Positions 44,450 to 51,970 of a stretch of 55,990 nucleotides of DNA are shown piece after piece. The notes under the pieces are model-generated. The model searched no databases. It was given only the letters and a program-made list of their open reading frames with translations, and was not told where the DNA came from. The first letter of the stretch is position 1. Every line of letters begins with the position of its first letter. Source of the stretch: Caldivirga sp. (lineage in GTDB: Archaea > Thermoproteota > Thermoprotei > Thermoproteales > Thermocladiaceae); assembly GCF_023256255.1 (NCBI RefSeq), contig NZ_JAGDXD010000015.1, positions 1 through 55,990 on the forward strand, in the 5' to 3' direction. A program made the translations under genes and the position numbers.

Positions 44450-45841
44450 ATGTTTGAGTGGCTTGCGTTAAAGATAAGTGAACTAGCCCTCAGGGTGAAG
44501 GCAGGCTTAATTATGCTTAGGGGCATTAATGACTTCATTAATGATTACCCACTGGACGAGATACTGCTTAAGGCAATTAAAGGTAAGGAGGGTGTCTACC
44601 CCTTCGGTGAATTAGCCTCATATGGGGCAGCAATACTAGGGGCACCGATTAATCGAAGGTCCTACCCAAGGTTCCTAACCATTGATGACTTAATACTGGT
44701 TCCACCAGCCTTCACCCCAAGGAGGCTTGAGAAAATGGCTGAGCTACTTAGGGAACCAGTGTTTACAGATGTTAATCTTGAAACTAACATAGGTGGTTTA
44801 AAGTCATCAATGCCCCTTGTGGTGGCATCAATGGGGTCAACGGACATAGCCAGCAGGTACAGTATAGTAATTGCTAAGGCTGCTGCAGAGGAGGGTATCC
44901 CGTATGGTATTGGGGAGAACGTACACACGGTTAGGGGGTATGATAAAAGGTTAACTCATGGCCACCCAAGTTTCAAGGAGAGGGTTATGGCTTACTTAAC
45001 TAATATTGATAAGTACGGTGGAGTGTTCATTCAGCAGAATGTTGAGGATGCTTATGATGAGCATTGGAATAAGGTGTATAGTGATAAGGATCTTGAACCA
45101 TACATTAATGAAGGTAGGATTGCATTTGAAATTAAGATTGGGCAAGGAGCTAAGCCAGGCTTAGGTGGGGTAATACGGATGAGGAGGGAGGAGGCAGTTA
45201 AGGTTAAGGAGAAGTACCACTTCCTGGAGGATCCTGAGAAAACGAGCAGGAAGGAGGTTGAAAGGTATTCCGTACCAGGAACCTATACAGCGGACATATT
45301 AAGGGGGATGATTAGGTTAATGAGGACTAGTTACCCAAGGGCTAAGGTGTGGGTTAAGGTTGGCCCCTATAGGGATGTGTTAGACGTCATTAAGGTTTCC
45401 TATGAAGAGGGGGCTGATGCAGTAATAATTGATGGAAAGGAGGGTGGAACAGGTATGGCGCCCTCTGTGGCCATGAAGGAACTTGGTTACCCAACCATAG
45501 TGGGTTTAATTAAGATTAGGAGGGCTAGGTTAATGGGTATTAACGAGAAGGTTAGTTTAATGATTGCGGGTAGACTATTTAATGGTGCCCACATAGCTAA
45601 GTCAAGGGCCTTAGGAGCAACAGCCATTTACGCTGGTAGACCATTCATAGTGGCAGCCATGGCTAAGGGTGAAGTAGGTGTTAGGAACCTTATTGAGGCT
45701 ACTCGTGTGGAAACCCAGATGGTTGTCTCCGCATTAGGTAAGTATGATGTTAAGGACCTGTCTCCTGAAGATGTGGCGTCACTTAATAAAGACTTAGCTT
45801 CCGCCTTAGGCATACCTTACGTTTACTCAAGTGAGTACTAG
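44450..45841 (+). CDS. Glutamate-synthase-like FMN domain protein lacking cysteines
   Basis: 463 residues matching the central FMN-binding barrel of glutamate synthase large subunit. LETNIGGLKSSMPLVVASMG near 107, GIGENVHTVRG near 153, IAFEIKIGQGAKPGLGG near 224, KVWVKVGPYRDVLDV near 299, DGKEGGTGMAPSVAMKELG near 325 are the barrel blocks that hold FMN and 2-oxoglutarate. The glutaminase domain is absent, and the whole protein has no cysteine, so the 3Fe-4S cluster of true glutamate synthases cannot form. It must take ammonia or an amide by another route, or perform a different FMN reaction. It follows the asparagine synthetase-like gene directly. Confidence 0.85.
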   Translation: MFEWLALKISELALRVKAGLIMLRGINDFINDYPLDEILLKAIKGKEGVYPFGELASYGAAILGAPINRRSYPRFLTIDDLILVPPAFTPRRLEKMAELLREPVFTDVNLETNIGGLKSSMPLVVASMGSTDIASRYSIVIAKAAAEEGIPYGIGENVHTVRGYDKRLTHGHPSFKERVMAYLTNIDKYGGVFIQQNVEDAYDEHWNKVYSDKDLEPYINEGRIAFEIKIGQGAKPGLGGVIRMRREEAVKVKEKYHFLEDPEKTSRKEVERYSVPGTYTADILRGMIRLMRTSYPRAKVWVKVGPYRDVLDVIKVSYEEGADAVIIDGKEGGTGMAPSVAMKELGYPTIVGLIKIRRARLMGINEKVSLMIAGRLFNGAHIAKSRALGATAIYAGRPFIVAAMAKGEVGVRNLIEATRVETQMVVSALGKYDVKDLSPEDVASLNKDLASALGIPYVYSSEY

Positions 45842-45890
45842 GGTACGTTAATTATAATTGAGTTATTGAATATTAATAACCTGAGAATGA

Positions 45891-45898
45891 TTTAAAAA
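45891..45898 (+). promoter_or_regulatory. TATA-like box of the thiM-thiE operon
   Basis: TTTAAAAA lies 22-29 bases before the ATG at 45920, so the mRNA is leaderless and leaves no room for a TPP riboswitch in the 78-base gap. Confidence 0.6.
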
Positions 45899-45919
45899 GG
45901 GGCATGAGCTGGGCTCATA

Positions 45920-46720
45920 ATGTGGCTTAGTGATGAATTCCCAAGGGACCTAAACACCCTTAGGACCAAGAGACCACTGGTTCATCACTTCATGAATTTC
46001 GTAGTCATGAATGATGCAGCTAACGTTACATTAGCCATAGGGGCTTCGCCAATAATGGCTCATGCTAAGGAGGAGGTTGAGGAGTTGGCCAGTAAGGCTA
46101 ATGTGCTCTACATAAACATAGGTACTCTTGACGAGTATTGGGTTGAATCAATGATAATTGCCGGTAAGGCAGCCAGTAGGAACAATGTGCCAATCCTCCT
46201 TGATCCAGTGGGGGCTGGGGCAACTAGGTATAGGACTGAGGTTGTTAAGAGAATACTAAGTGAGGTGGAGGTCTCAGTGGTTAAGGGTAATGGTGGTGAA
46301 ATGCTGTCGTTAGCTGGTGTTACAGGTGGCGTTAAGGGTGTTGACTCTGTAGCTAACGCAACCATGGAGACTGCGGTCAGGGTTGCTGAAGAATATGGTG
46401 TAACAGCAGTGGTTACTGGGCCATGGGACTACGTCTCAGATGGAGGGAGAAGAATCATTGTTAAGAATGGTACACCACTCCTTCAATACGTAACTGGGTC
46501 AGGTTGCATGGTTGGATCAGTGATAGCAAGCTTCATGGGTGTTAACAGGGATTTCGTTAAAGCATCAGTGGAGGGTTTAGTGGCTTTCGAGATAGCTGCG
46601 GAGAAGGCTGAGTTGAAGAGTAAGGCACCTGGTACGTTTAAGCAGTACTTAATTGATGAATTATATAACTTAACTGGAGATGACTACGTTAAGATGGCTA
46701 AGATTGAGGTGATTCAGTGA
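45920..46720 (+). CDS. thiM: Hydroxyethylthiazole kinase
   Basis: 266 residues. PLVHHFMNFVVMNDAANVTLAIGASPIMAHAKEEVEE near 20-56 is the thiazole-binding start of ThiM; PILLDPVGAGATRYR near 93 and VVKGNGGEMLSLAG near 119 are ribokinase-like blocks, and VTGSGCMVGSVIASFMG near 195 holds the catalytic GSGC turn. It phosphorylates the thiazole alcohol for thiamine synthesis, a salvage route. The final bases overlap thiE by four (GTGA), so they are translated together. Confidence 0.95.
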   Translation: MWLSDEFPRDLNTLRTKRPLVHHFMNFVVMNDAANVTLAIGASPIMAHAKEEVEELASKANVLYINIGTLDEYWVESMIIAGKAASRNNVPILLDPVGAGATRYRTEVVKRILSEVEVSVVKGNGGEMLSLAGVTGGVKGVDSVANATMETAVRVAEEYGVTAVVTGPWDYVSDGGRRIIVKNGTPLLQYVTGSGCMVGSVIASFMGVNRDFVKASVEGLVAFEIAAEKAELKSKAPGTFKQYLIDELYNLTGDDYVKMAKIEVIQ

Positions 46721-47334
46721 AACTACCCAGAGGCATATACGGCATAACTGATGACTCATACACCGTTAAAAGCCATGTTGAGGCAGCTAAAGTATTCCTG
46801 GAGGGTGGGGTTAGGATTATTCAATATAGGCGTAAGGAGGGTAGTATAAGGCAAATGCTTAATGAAGCTAGGGAGATTAGGAAGCTTTGTAATCAATATG
46901 GGGCAGTGTTCATAGTTGATGATAGGGTTGACATAGCCATCCTCAGTGATGCAGATGGCGTTCACGTGGGCTTAGAGGATGCACCCGTGGATGAAGTTAA
47001 GAGGAGGTTTAGTGGTATCATAATTGGGGCTAGTGCAAGCACCGTTGATGAGGCTAAGGCTGGTGAAGCAGCTGGGGCAGATTACTTAGGTGCCGGTTCC
47101 ATATTCCCAAGCCCCACTAAGCCTGATTACAAGATACTTGGACTTAATGGGCTTAAGAATGTTGTTCAATCAGTAAGCATACCAGTCTACGCAATAGGTG
47201 GTGTAACCCTACAATCCATACCGGCAATAAAGGCTACTGGAGCCTGGGGTGCTGCTGTTATATCAGGTATACTGGCTGCTAAGGATCCTGTTAAAATGGC
47301 TAAAGCATTCGTTGAAACATGGGAGAACTCGTAA
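46717..47334 (+). CDS. thiE: Thiamine-phosphate synthase
   Basis: 205 residues from a GTG that overlaps the thiM stop. IIQYRRKEGSIRQM near 32 is the QxR motif, FIVDDRVDIAILSDADGVHVGLED near 63-87 binds the pyrimidine pyrophosphate and Mg, LGAGSIFPSPTKPD near 119 holds the pyrophosphate loop, and VYAIGGVTLQ near 155 closes the barrel. It joins the thiazole phosphate from ThiM to hydroxymethylpyrimidine pyrophosphate to make thiamine phosphate. Full family length. Confidence 0.95.
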   Translation: MKLPRGIYGITDDSYTVKSHVEAAKVFLEGGVRIIQYRRKEGSIRQMLNEAREIRKLCNQYGAVFIVDDRVDIAILSDADGVHVGLEDAPVDEVKRRFSGIIIGASASTVDEAKAGEAAGADYLGAGSIFPSPTKPDYKILGLNGLKNVVQSVSIPVYAIGGVTLQSIPAIKATGAWGAAVISGILAAKDPVKMAKAFVETWENS

Positions 47335-47398
47335 CTTAAGTCCATGAATTAAGTATGGAGAAACCTCAATAGTGCTTTTTAAAATTTCCTATCATTTG

Positions 47399-47530
47399 GA
47401 GAGCCGTAAAGGCTCTAGTTAACTTATGGGTTAATGCCCGTAAATGAGGACAACTCAAGCAGTAAAACCCGCACTTAAGGGTTGGGGCAACTCACCATCA
47501 GTGAATAAGGATAAGTACCCTTCAGTGTAG
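47399..47530 (+). ncRNA. Candidate structured RNA with three successive hairpins
   Basis: The 234-base gap after thiE has no gene on either strand but three hairpins in a row. AGAGCC (47400-47405) pairs with GGCTCT (47411-47416) around GTAAA. TTATGGG (47424-47430) pairs with CCCGTAA (47437-47443) with one G-U. AACCC (47466-47470) pairs with GGGTT (47479-47483). A TATA-like TTTTTAAAA at 47376-47384 stands roughly one promoter distance before the first hairpin. No box C/D pair, tRNA or RNase P consensus is recognised. The 3' boundary is arbitrary. The third hairpin resembles one at 54214-54232. Confidence 0.45.
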
Positions 47531-47568
47531 TCATGGTTTGATTAATGACTTATGTGGGTAATTTCATG

Positions 47569-48171
47569 CTAAATGTTCCAAGTTATGTTCTTTAATGATG
47601 CCTTAATAGCCTCTAGTGTATCTCTGCTTAAGGTAACTTCCCTGTTAACCATTGGGTGTGTAACCTTAAGCTTAACATTACTACTAGTCCTAATTAGCTC
47701 ATCGAGTCCCTGGCTAGCCACTTTAAGGTAATGTATGCTCCTTGGTAATGCCCCTGGCGCATAGTCTTCCGGGTAAATTGGCGTTGCCCCTAACTCAACA
47801 TTATTAATCACTAGTTTAATTGACTTCTCAATGCCAGTGTACTTTGGCAGTAGGTTTCTTAACTCATCATAGTTGTTCACATTTACGAAAACAGTAAGTG
47901 TTAGCTCATTAATCTTCGGCACCATAGGAGCATATGTCTTCACAGCCTCCTTGACTACGCTAATGTCATCCACCCCCTCTAGGTAGGCTGTTTCCTCTAT
48001 CTGAAACCAGACTGTTGCAGCATCCTCAAAAAGCACTGTTACCCTATCATCGATTGGAACATATCTACTCCTCTTATAATCCGAGATAAGCCTATAGACT
48101 TCTTCCCTTATTGGGGAATATTGGGAGGGAGTGTAGATTTTTGAAGTAAGGTTCATTAACTTACTCTGCAT
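47569..48171 (-). CDS. DUF3501 family protein
   Basis: 200 residues. YVPIDDRVTVLFEDAATVWFQIEETAYLEGVDDISVVKEAV near 37-77, then YAPMVPKINELTLTVFV, fits DUF3501: an acid-rich helix pair that could bind metal. In bacteria the family is found next to rubrerythrin genes, and here too the rubrerythrin gene lies 16 bases upstream in the same operon. A role in peroxide or oxygen defence is inferred from this conserved pairing. Start at 48171; the alternative M6 is possible. Confidence 0.75.
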   Translation of the reverse strand: MQSKLMNLTSKIYTPSQYSPIREEVYRLISDYKRSRYVPIDDRVTVLFEDAATVWFQIEETAYLEGVDDISVVKEAVKTYAPMVPKINELTLTVFVNVNNYDELRNLLPKYTGIEKSIKLVINNVELGATPIYPEDYAPGALPRSIHYLKVASQGLDELIRTSSNVKLKVTHPMVNREVTLSRDTLEAIKASLKNITWNI

Positions 48172-48187
48172 TTTAAACTACCCTTAA

Positions 48188-48658
48188 TTACAGTTTACCT
48201 AGTGTTTCATCCTCTACCTCCGTTTTAACCCCAGCTGACTTATAGTACTTCTCAAGCGCCTCATTAAACCTATTCGCGTGGAACCTCTCAACCTTAGCAA
48301 CAGCCTCAAGCCACTCTGCAACCTCCAGTAATCCCTCTTCCCTAGCAGTCTTGGCGAAGGCTGGGTACATTTGCGTCCACTCGTAGGTTTCACCGTATAT
48401 TGAGGCCTTTAAGGCATCCTCAATGGTGTTTATCTCTATCTCAGCCACAGGATCCACACCCAGATACATTAAGTGTCCAAAGGCATGCCCAGTCTCGGCA
48501 TTTGCGGTCTTTTCGAAAACTTCAGCAATATCATTGAGCCCCTTCTGTCTAGCTAACCTGGCATAATACAAGTATCTTCTATTAGCCATTGATTCACCCT
48601 GGAACGCAACTTTCAGGTTCTCGTAGGTTTTCGTACCCTTGGGAATTTTACCGGCCAT
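48188..48658 (-). CDS. Rubrerythrin without rubredoxin domain (sulerythrin type)
   Basis: 156 residues of four-helix ferritin-like fold. Di-iron ligands appear in FQGESMANRRYLYYA near 18, KTANAETGHAFGH near 51, GETYEWTQMYPAF near 93 and AKVERFHANRF near 127. There are no cysteines, so the C-terminal rubredoxin iron site of classic rubrerythrin is absent and electrons must come from another protein. It reduces hydrogen peroxide to water. TTTATAAA at 48680-48687 is 26 bases before the ATG. Preceded by a Fur/PerR gene and followed by DUF3501. Confidence 0.92.
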   Translation of the reverse strand: MAGKIPKGTKTYENLKVAFQGESMANRRYLYYARLARQKGLNDIAEVFEKTANAETGHAFGHLMYLGVDPVAEIEINTIEDALKASIYGETYEWTQMYPAFAKTAREEGLLEVAEWLEAVAKVERFHANRFNEALEKYYKSAGVKTEVEDETLGKL

Positions 48659-48701
48659 GATAGAGTAGCTGAACCTAGTTTATAAATATTTCGGGTTAGA
48701 A

Positions 48702-48717
48702 ATAATTCACGTATTAT
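48702..48717 (-). promoter_or_regulatory. Candidate PerR-type operator of the rubrerythrin operon
   Basis: ATAAT-N6-ATTAT lies 15-30 bases upstream of the rubrerythrin TATA box, at the end of the Fur/PerR gene. Its A/T dyad is similar in kind to bacterial Per boxes. Confidence 0.35.
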
Positions 48718-49118
48718 CAACTCCTCATCTTAGAGCAGTTTCCATTAACAATGACGTTTAGATCCTTAACCTCAATCCCCCTATTCATTAATTCATTTAT
48801 AATCCACGTTAAGTCAACATCAACGTCAATTATTTGCCCAGTGTCCTCACACACCACGTTTAAGTGCGGGTGCTTAGCGATCTCATACCAAGTCTTACCA
48901 TTAACCTCAAAGGATCTCAAGATCCCAAGTCTAGTTAATGCACTTAAGTTATTGTAGACCGTGGAGATGCTTATGCCAGGTTCAATGTTCTTCAACTCAT
49001 CATGAACACGCTCAATAGTGTAATGTCCACCACTACTCAGTAACCTGAGTATTGCAATTCTCTGCGGCGTTATCTTCAATCCCTTGCTTCGTAAAAGATC
49101 TACAGTATCCTCGCTCAT
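48717..49118 (-). CDS. Fur/PerR-family metalloregulator lacking the CxxC zinc site
   Basis: 133 residues. The winged helix is LKITPQRIAILRLLSSGGHYTIERVHDEL near 14-42 and ISISTVYNNLSALTRLGILR near 49-68. The metal region keeps KHPHLNVVCEDTGQIIDVD near 82-100: two histidines remain, the third usual one is Asn, and the CxxC of the structural zinc site has become CEDT. So it likely senses metal or peroxide through His/Asp ligands alone. It sits first in a peroxide-defence cluster and probably represses it and itself. Candidate operators lie before both transcription units. Confidence 0.88.
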   Translation of the reverse strand: MSEDTVDLLRSKGLKITPQRIAILRLLSSGGHYTIERVHDELKNIEPGISISTVYNNLSALTRLGILRSFEVNGKTWYEIAKHPHLNVVCEDTGQIIDVDVDLTWIINELMNRGIEVKDLNVIVNGNCSKMRS

Positions 49119-49157
49119 ATGGTATAGTTCTTACTTGCACTGGAATATAAGTATTTC

Positions 49158-49184
49158 TACCTAGGAATATCTTTCACATAGGTA
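49158..49184 (-). promoter_or_regulatory. Candidate operator upstream of the Fur/PerR gene
   Basis: TACCTA (49158-49163) and TAGGTA (49179-49184) form a perfect 6-bp dyad with a 15-base spacer, just upstream of the A/T box near 49144-49153. Possible autoregulation site. Confidence 0.35.
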
Positions 49185-49260
49185 TTAGGTTAAGCAGTAA
49201 GGAAGCGTAGATTAACCTAATGTGAGTTACGTTCTTAAAGGGTAGGGATTACTCAGCAAT

Positions 49261-50247
49261 GTGTTTAACGTAATTAATGATAATGTCTACTCTATGTTGG
49301 TTGGAGTACAGAGATTCAGCTTACTCTACGCTACATTGTACATACCTTTAGCCTTTAAGGAATTAACCTACCTGTGGGTTTCATTAGGGTATGCATCATT
49401 AGCCATTGGTGGTTTCATAGGTTACTTGTTCGGTTTCAAGAAATGGTTCGTAATACCGACAGTCATACTGTCCGTATTGGCATTACTATTTAAGCAAGCG
49501 CTGGTACCATTACTTATCTTCTTAGGGGCACTTCACTCAGTTATAGTACCGAACGCCTACTCGCTTTTCGGTAATCGTGGGGTTGCTAAATCCTATACTG
49601 CATCTTCAGTAGCATATTTAATATCCGGCTTAGTCATATACTTTACGAAAACCCCAATACCACTACTGGCAACAGTACTGTTAACCCTACTACCTTCCAT
49701 TAACCGTGAAGCTAAAGAGGTGACGAGGTACATGGTTAATTTCATAGTTAAACTAGACTTCGTAAGCATTATACCTTACACAATGGTTACATTCATAGTG
49801 GGTGGCTTATACACGGTCTACTTATCAACAATACCAAGCTTCGGTGATTATGGGAGGGTAATATTAGCATTATCAGCTGGTTTAATGGGTGTACTTAGAT
49901 GGATCTCAGATAAATACGTTGATAATGCACTATGGGTAAGCGTGGCTTTAACTGGTGTAGCCTTCATAATCTACGCCCTCTACCCAAGTATTGCCACTGC
50001 ACTAATCTTCATTGCGCCTTACTCACTTGTCTACCCACTGGTGACAATGACTGCTGGAAGGGGGAGTAAGGACCCTGTTACCAGCATTAATGCTGCCTTC
50101 GCAGGCACATCAACAGGTGAGTCTATTATGCCATTCATCTTCCACTACAACAAGTACCTTGTCCTAACCATTTCTGCATTTCTTGTTACCTTACCATTAT
50201 TGACTAGGCTACGGCAAAAAGGAAGGAGACTAATTACTGCTACGTAA
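49261..50247 (+). CDS. Polytopic membrane protein, MFS-like
   Basis: 328 residues from a GTG with about ten hydrophobic helices and short loops. GFIGYLFGFKKWFVIPT near 43 and YVDNALWVSVALTGVAF near 220 recall the cytoplasmic ends of MFS helices, but the motif A residues are not clear. It is shorter than usual for MFS (400). Substrate unknown. Convergent with the nucleotidyltransferase gene and overlapping it by eight bases. Confidence 0.6.
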   Translation: MFNVINDNVYSMLVGVQRFSLLYATLYIPLAFKELTYLWVSLGYASLAIGGFIGYLFGFKKWFVIPTVILSVLALLFKQALVPLLIFLGALHSVIVPNAYSLFGNRGVAKSYTASSVAYLISGLVIYFTKTPIPLLATVLLTLLPSINREAKEVTRYMVNFIVKLDFVSIIPYTMVTFIVGGLYTVYLSTIPSFGDYGRVILALSAGLMGVLRWISDKYVDNALWVSVALTGVAFIIYALYPSIATALIFIAPYSLVYPLVTMTAGRGSKDPVTSINAAFAGTSTGESIMPFIFHYNKYLVLTISAFLVTLPLLTRLRQKGRRLITAT

Positions 50248-51031
50248 TCTCCAGTAAATCCTTATCACGCACCACTTCATGAACAATACTGTACTCGTTT
50301 GGTGTACCTATACTGAACCATGTCTTTGACCCAATCTCCATGGCCATTACTCTGGCTTTACCCTGCACAGTTAACTTAATGGCATCAGTAAACTCGATGA
50401 TTGGCCTACCCTCATCCTCAATCTTCCTTAAGGCTTCAGTCAACACACCATATTTAAATAAGTACACTGCAGTTAAGGCTAGGTTTGACCTAGGTACCCT
50501 AGGCTTCTCCTCAACCTCAGTAACCCTGTATAGGCCGGGCTTCTCCTCAACGAAACCCTGCAATACACCATACCTGCTTGGGTCATTAACCCTCCTGACG
50601 AAGACTAAGCCATCAACATCATTATTATTAACGAATTTAACAGCGTTCATGAGTATTGAGCTTTCATTAATCATGAAACCATCATCAGAATGTACTATAA
50701 CCCAGTCAACATCATTAAGACACCCTAATCCCCTATAGACCGCATCACCAAAGCCTCTTGGTTCATCTTGAATCACGAAATCTACGTTAAAAGCACCCCA
50801 AAGAGCCTTAGTATACTTGACTATAGCATCATCATCACTCCTCCTCGTTATGCATATTTTGCTGCAACCAACCCTAGCTAAGGTTGTTATTATTAAGTCA
50901 AGCATAGGCCTTATGTTGGTAATCCCATTCACCTTAACAACAAGGGGAAGCAACGCCTTTGGAAAAACCAGAGTCCAAGGCCCATCCCTAGTACCTAAGC
51001 CTGCGGCCGTAACCACAGCACCAATATTCAT
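50240..51031 (-). CDS. Sugar-1-phosphate nucleotidyltransferase
   Basis: 263 residues. VVTAAGLGTRDGPWTLVFPKALLPL near 6-30 is a variant of the GxGxRxxPxTxxxPKxxxPv signature; the Asp-Gly between is unusual. DWVIVHSDDGF near 107 is the metal site, YGVLQGFVEEKPG near 155 and VTEVEEKPRVP near 170 bind the sugar. It makes a nucleotide sugar such as UDP-glucose or dTDP-glucose from NTP and sugar-1-phosphate for polysaccharide or glycoprotein synthesis; base specificity cannot be told. A strong dyad lies upstream of its TATA box. Confidence 0.88.
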   Translation of the reverse strand: MNIGAVVTAAGLGTRDGPWTLVFPKALLPLVVKVNGITNIRPMLDLIITTLARVGCSKICITRRSDDDAIVKYTKALWGAFNVDFVIQDEPRGFGDAVYRGLGCLNDVDWVIVHSDDGFMINESSILMNAVKFVNNNDVDGLVFVRRVNDPSRYGVLQGFVEEKPGLYRVTEVEEKPRVPRSNLALTAVYLFKYGVLTEALRKIEDEGRPIIEFTDAIKLTVQGKARVMAMEIGSKTWFSIGTPNEYSIVHEVVRDKDLLEIT

Positions 51032-51497
51032 TCAAGGTAGTCCATAACTTAGCTAGAATATAAACTGCACTCACCTGTGGTGAGTAATTCCCTTTACAGG
51101 TGGCAATGCAATTAATGAAGTTAAGCCAACTCATAGGGAGACGTAGATTAAGCATAATAGAGTTCTACACTTGCAAAAAGAATGAAAATTTCACTTTCAG
51201 AGTGAGTGTTGTTTATGTTATTGAGAATAATTATGGTCTCCTCTTCCTCACTTTGATGCAGAGTTTTAGCCCTGGATCTATCATACTTGGCATCGTAAGG
51301 AATAAGTGCCCTAGGCCTAATTGTATGTAGTGGCTTAGGATTAGGCATAAGTTGACCTGAGGAGATTATTAAACAGATGTTCAAAATTCATATTCAAAAA
51401 TATGAAGATTTCGTAGTTAATCTCACTAAAAATAAGGGAATCACTATACGCTCGATGAAGGATACAGCAGGAACTAGTCCACGTAAGGGGATTAGAA
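51032..51497. other. Gene-free stretch upstream of the nucleotidyltransferase gene
   Basis: No supported gene. Open frames on both strands (51100-51330 plus, 51148-51384 minus) overlap each other and lack protein-like composition or promoters; the minus one contains a Pro/Arg-rich stretch (MPNPKPLHTIRPRALIPYD) that might be a remnant. The stretch also holds the nucleotidyltransferase promoter and its dyad. Confidence 0.5.
51069..51085 (-). promoter_or_regulatory. Perfect 7-bp dyad upstream of the nucleotidyltransferase promoter
   Basis: ACTCACC-TGT-GGTGAGT stands four bases upstream of the A/T box AATATAAAC (51057-51065), in the usual place of a regulator site that touches the B-recognition element. 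No open frame covers it. Confidence 0.45.
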
Positions 51498-51731
51498 TTA
51501 ACGTTGACGGCCTCCCTTTATTAATTCATCAACATAAATGTTTAATGCAGCGAAAACCACCGTCAGTATTGATATTACCATTACTGCAAGTGTAATTGGA
51601 CTCATACCGGCACCATAGTGGTAACCATTTGCCAATAACATTATGAACCAGGCTAGGAAACCCACCATAGCTCCAGCATACACTACATTGTAATACTTGG
51701 TTATGGTTACGATTACCTTAAGGTAATCCAT
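51498..51731 (-). CDS. Two-TM small membrane protein
   Basis: 77 residues from the ATG at 51731: VVYAGAMVGFLAWFIMLLANG near 17 and SPITLAVMVISILTVVFAALNIYV near 45 are membrane helices, with a short basic tail. No family recognised. The earlier ATG at 51746 is set aside because TTTTAAA at 51754-51760 is centred 26 bases before 51731. Confidence 0.6.
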   Translation of the reverse strand: MDYLKVIVTITKYYNVVYAGAMVGFLAWFIMLLANGYHYGAGMSPITLAVMVISILTVVFAALNIYVDELIKGGRQR

Positions 51732-51970
51732 GCTTAGCCCATGCATCTAAATCTTTTAAACATTACTCATTAAGTTTAATCTAAGATCCTCTGGAAGCCG
51801 AGAATTAACTTTTACTGCAGTATCAGTGAAGGAAAGAGGTAACGCTCATAAAAGAAGCATGATCCACAGGACTTAAGAGAACACTGTTCTTAAGTTAATG
51901 ATTAGTGGAATTTATGAACCTTGAATATTTAAGAAATTGTGGGCCTTTAAGGAAGGAGGCATTATGATTA

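Noticed and set aside
45842-45919. Possible TPP riboswitch upstream of thiM (CTGAGA is present)
   Set aside because: Only 78 bases are available, and the TATA box lies 22-29 bases before the ATG, so the CTGAGA is not transcribed; the other conserved TPP elements are missing.
47399-47530. RNase P RNA (short type of Thermoproteales) or a C/D box RNA
   Set aside because: The P4-forming conserved blocks and any RUGAUGA/CUGA box pair are not recognisable in the sequence.
51148-51384. 78-codon minus-strand open frame and the overlapping 51100-51330 plus-strand frame
   Set aside because: They overlap each other on opposite strands, have no promoter at the right distance and no recognisable domain.
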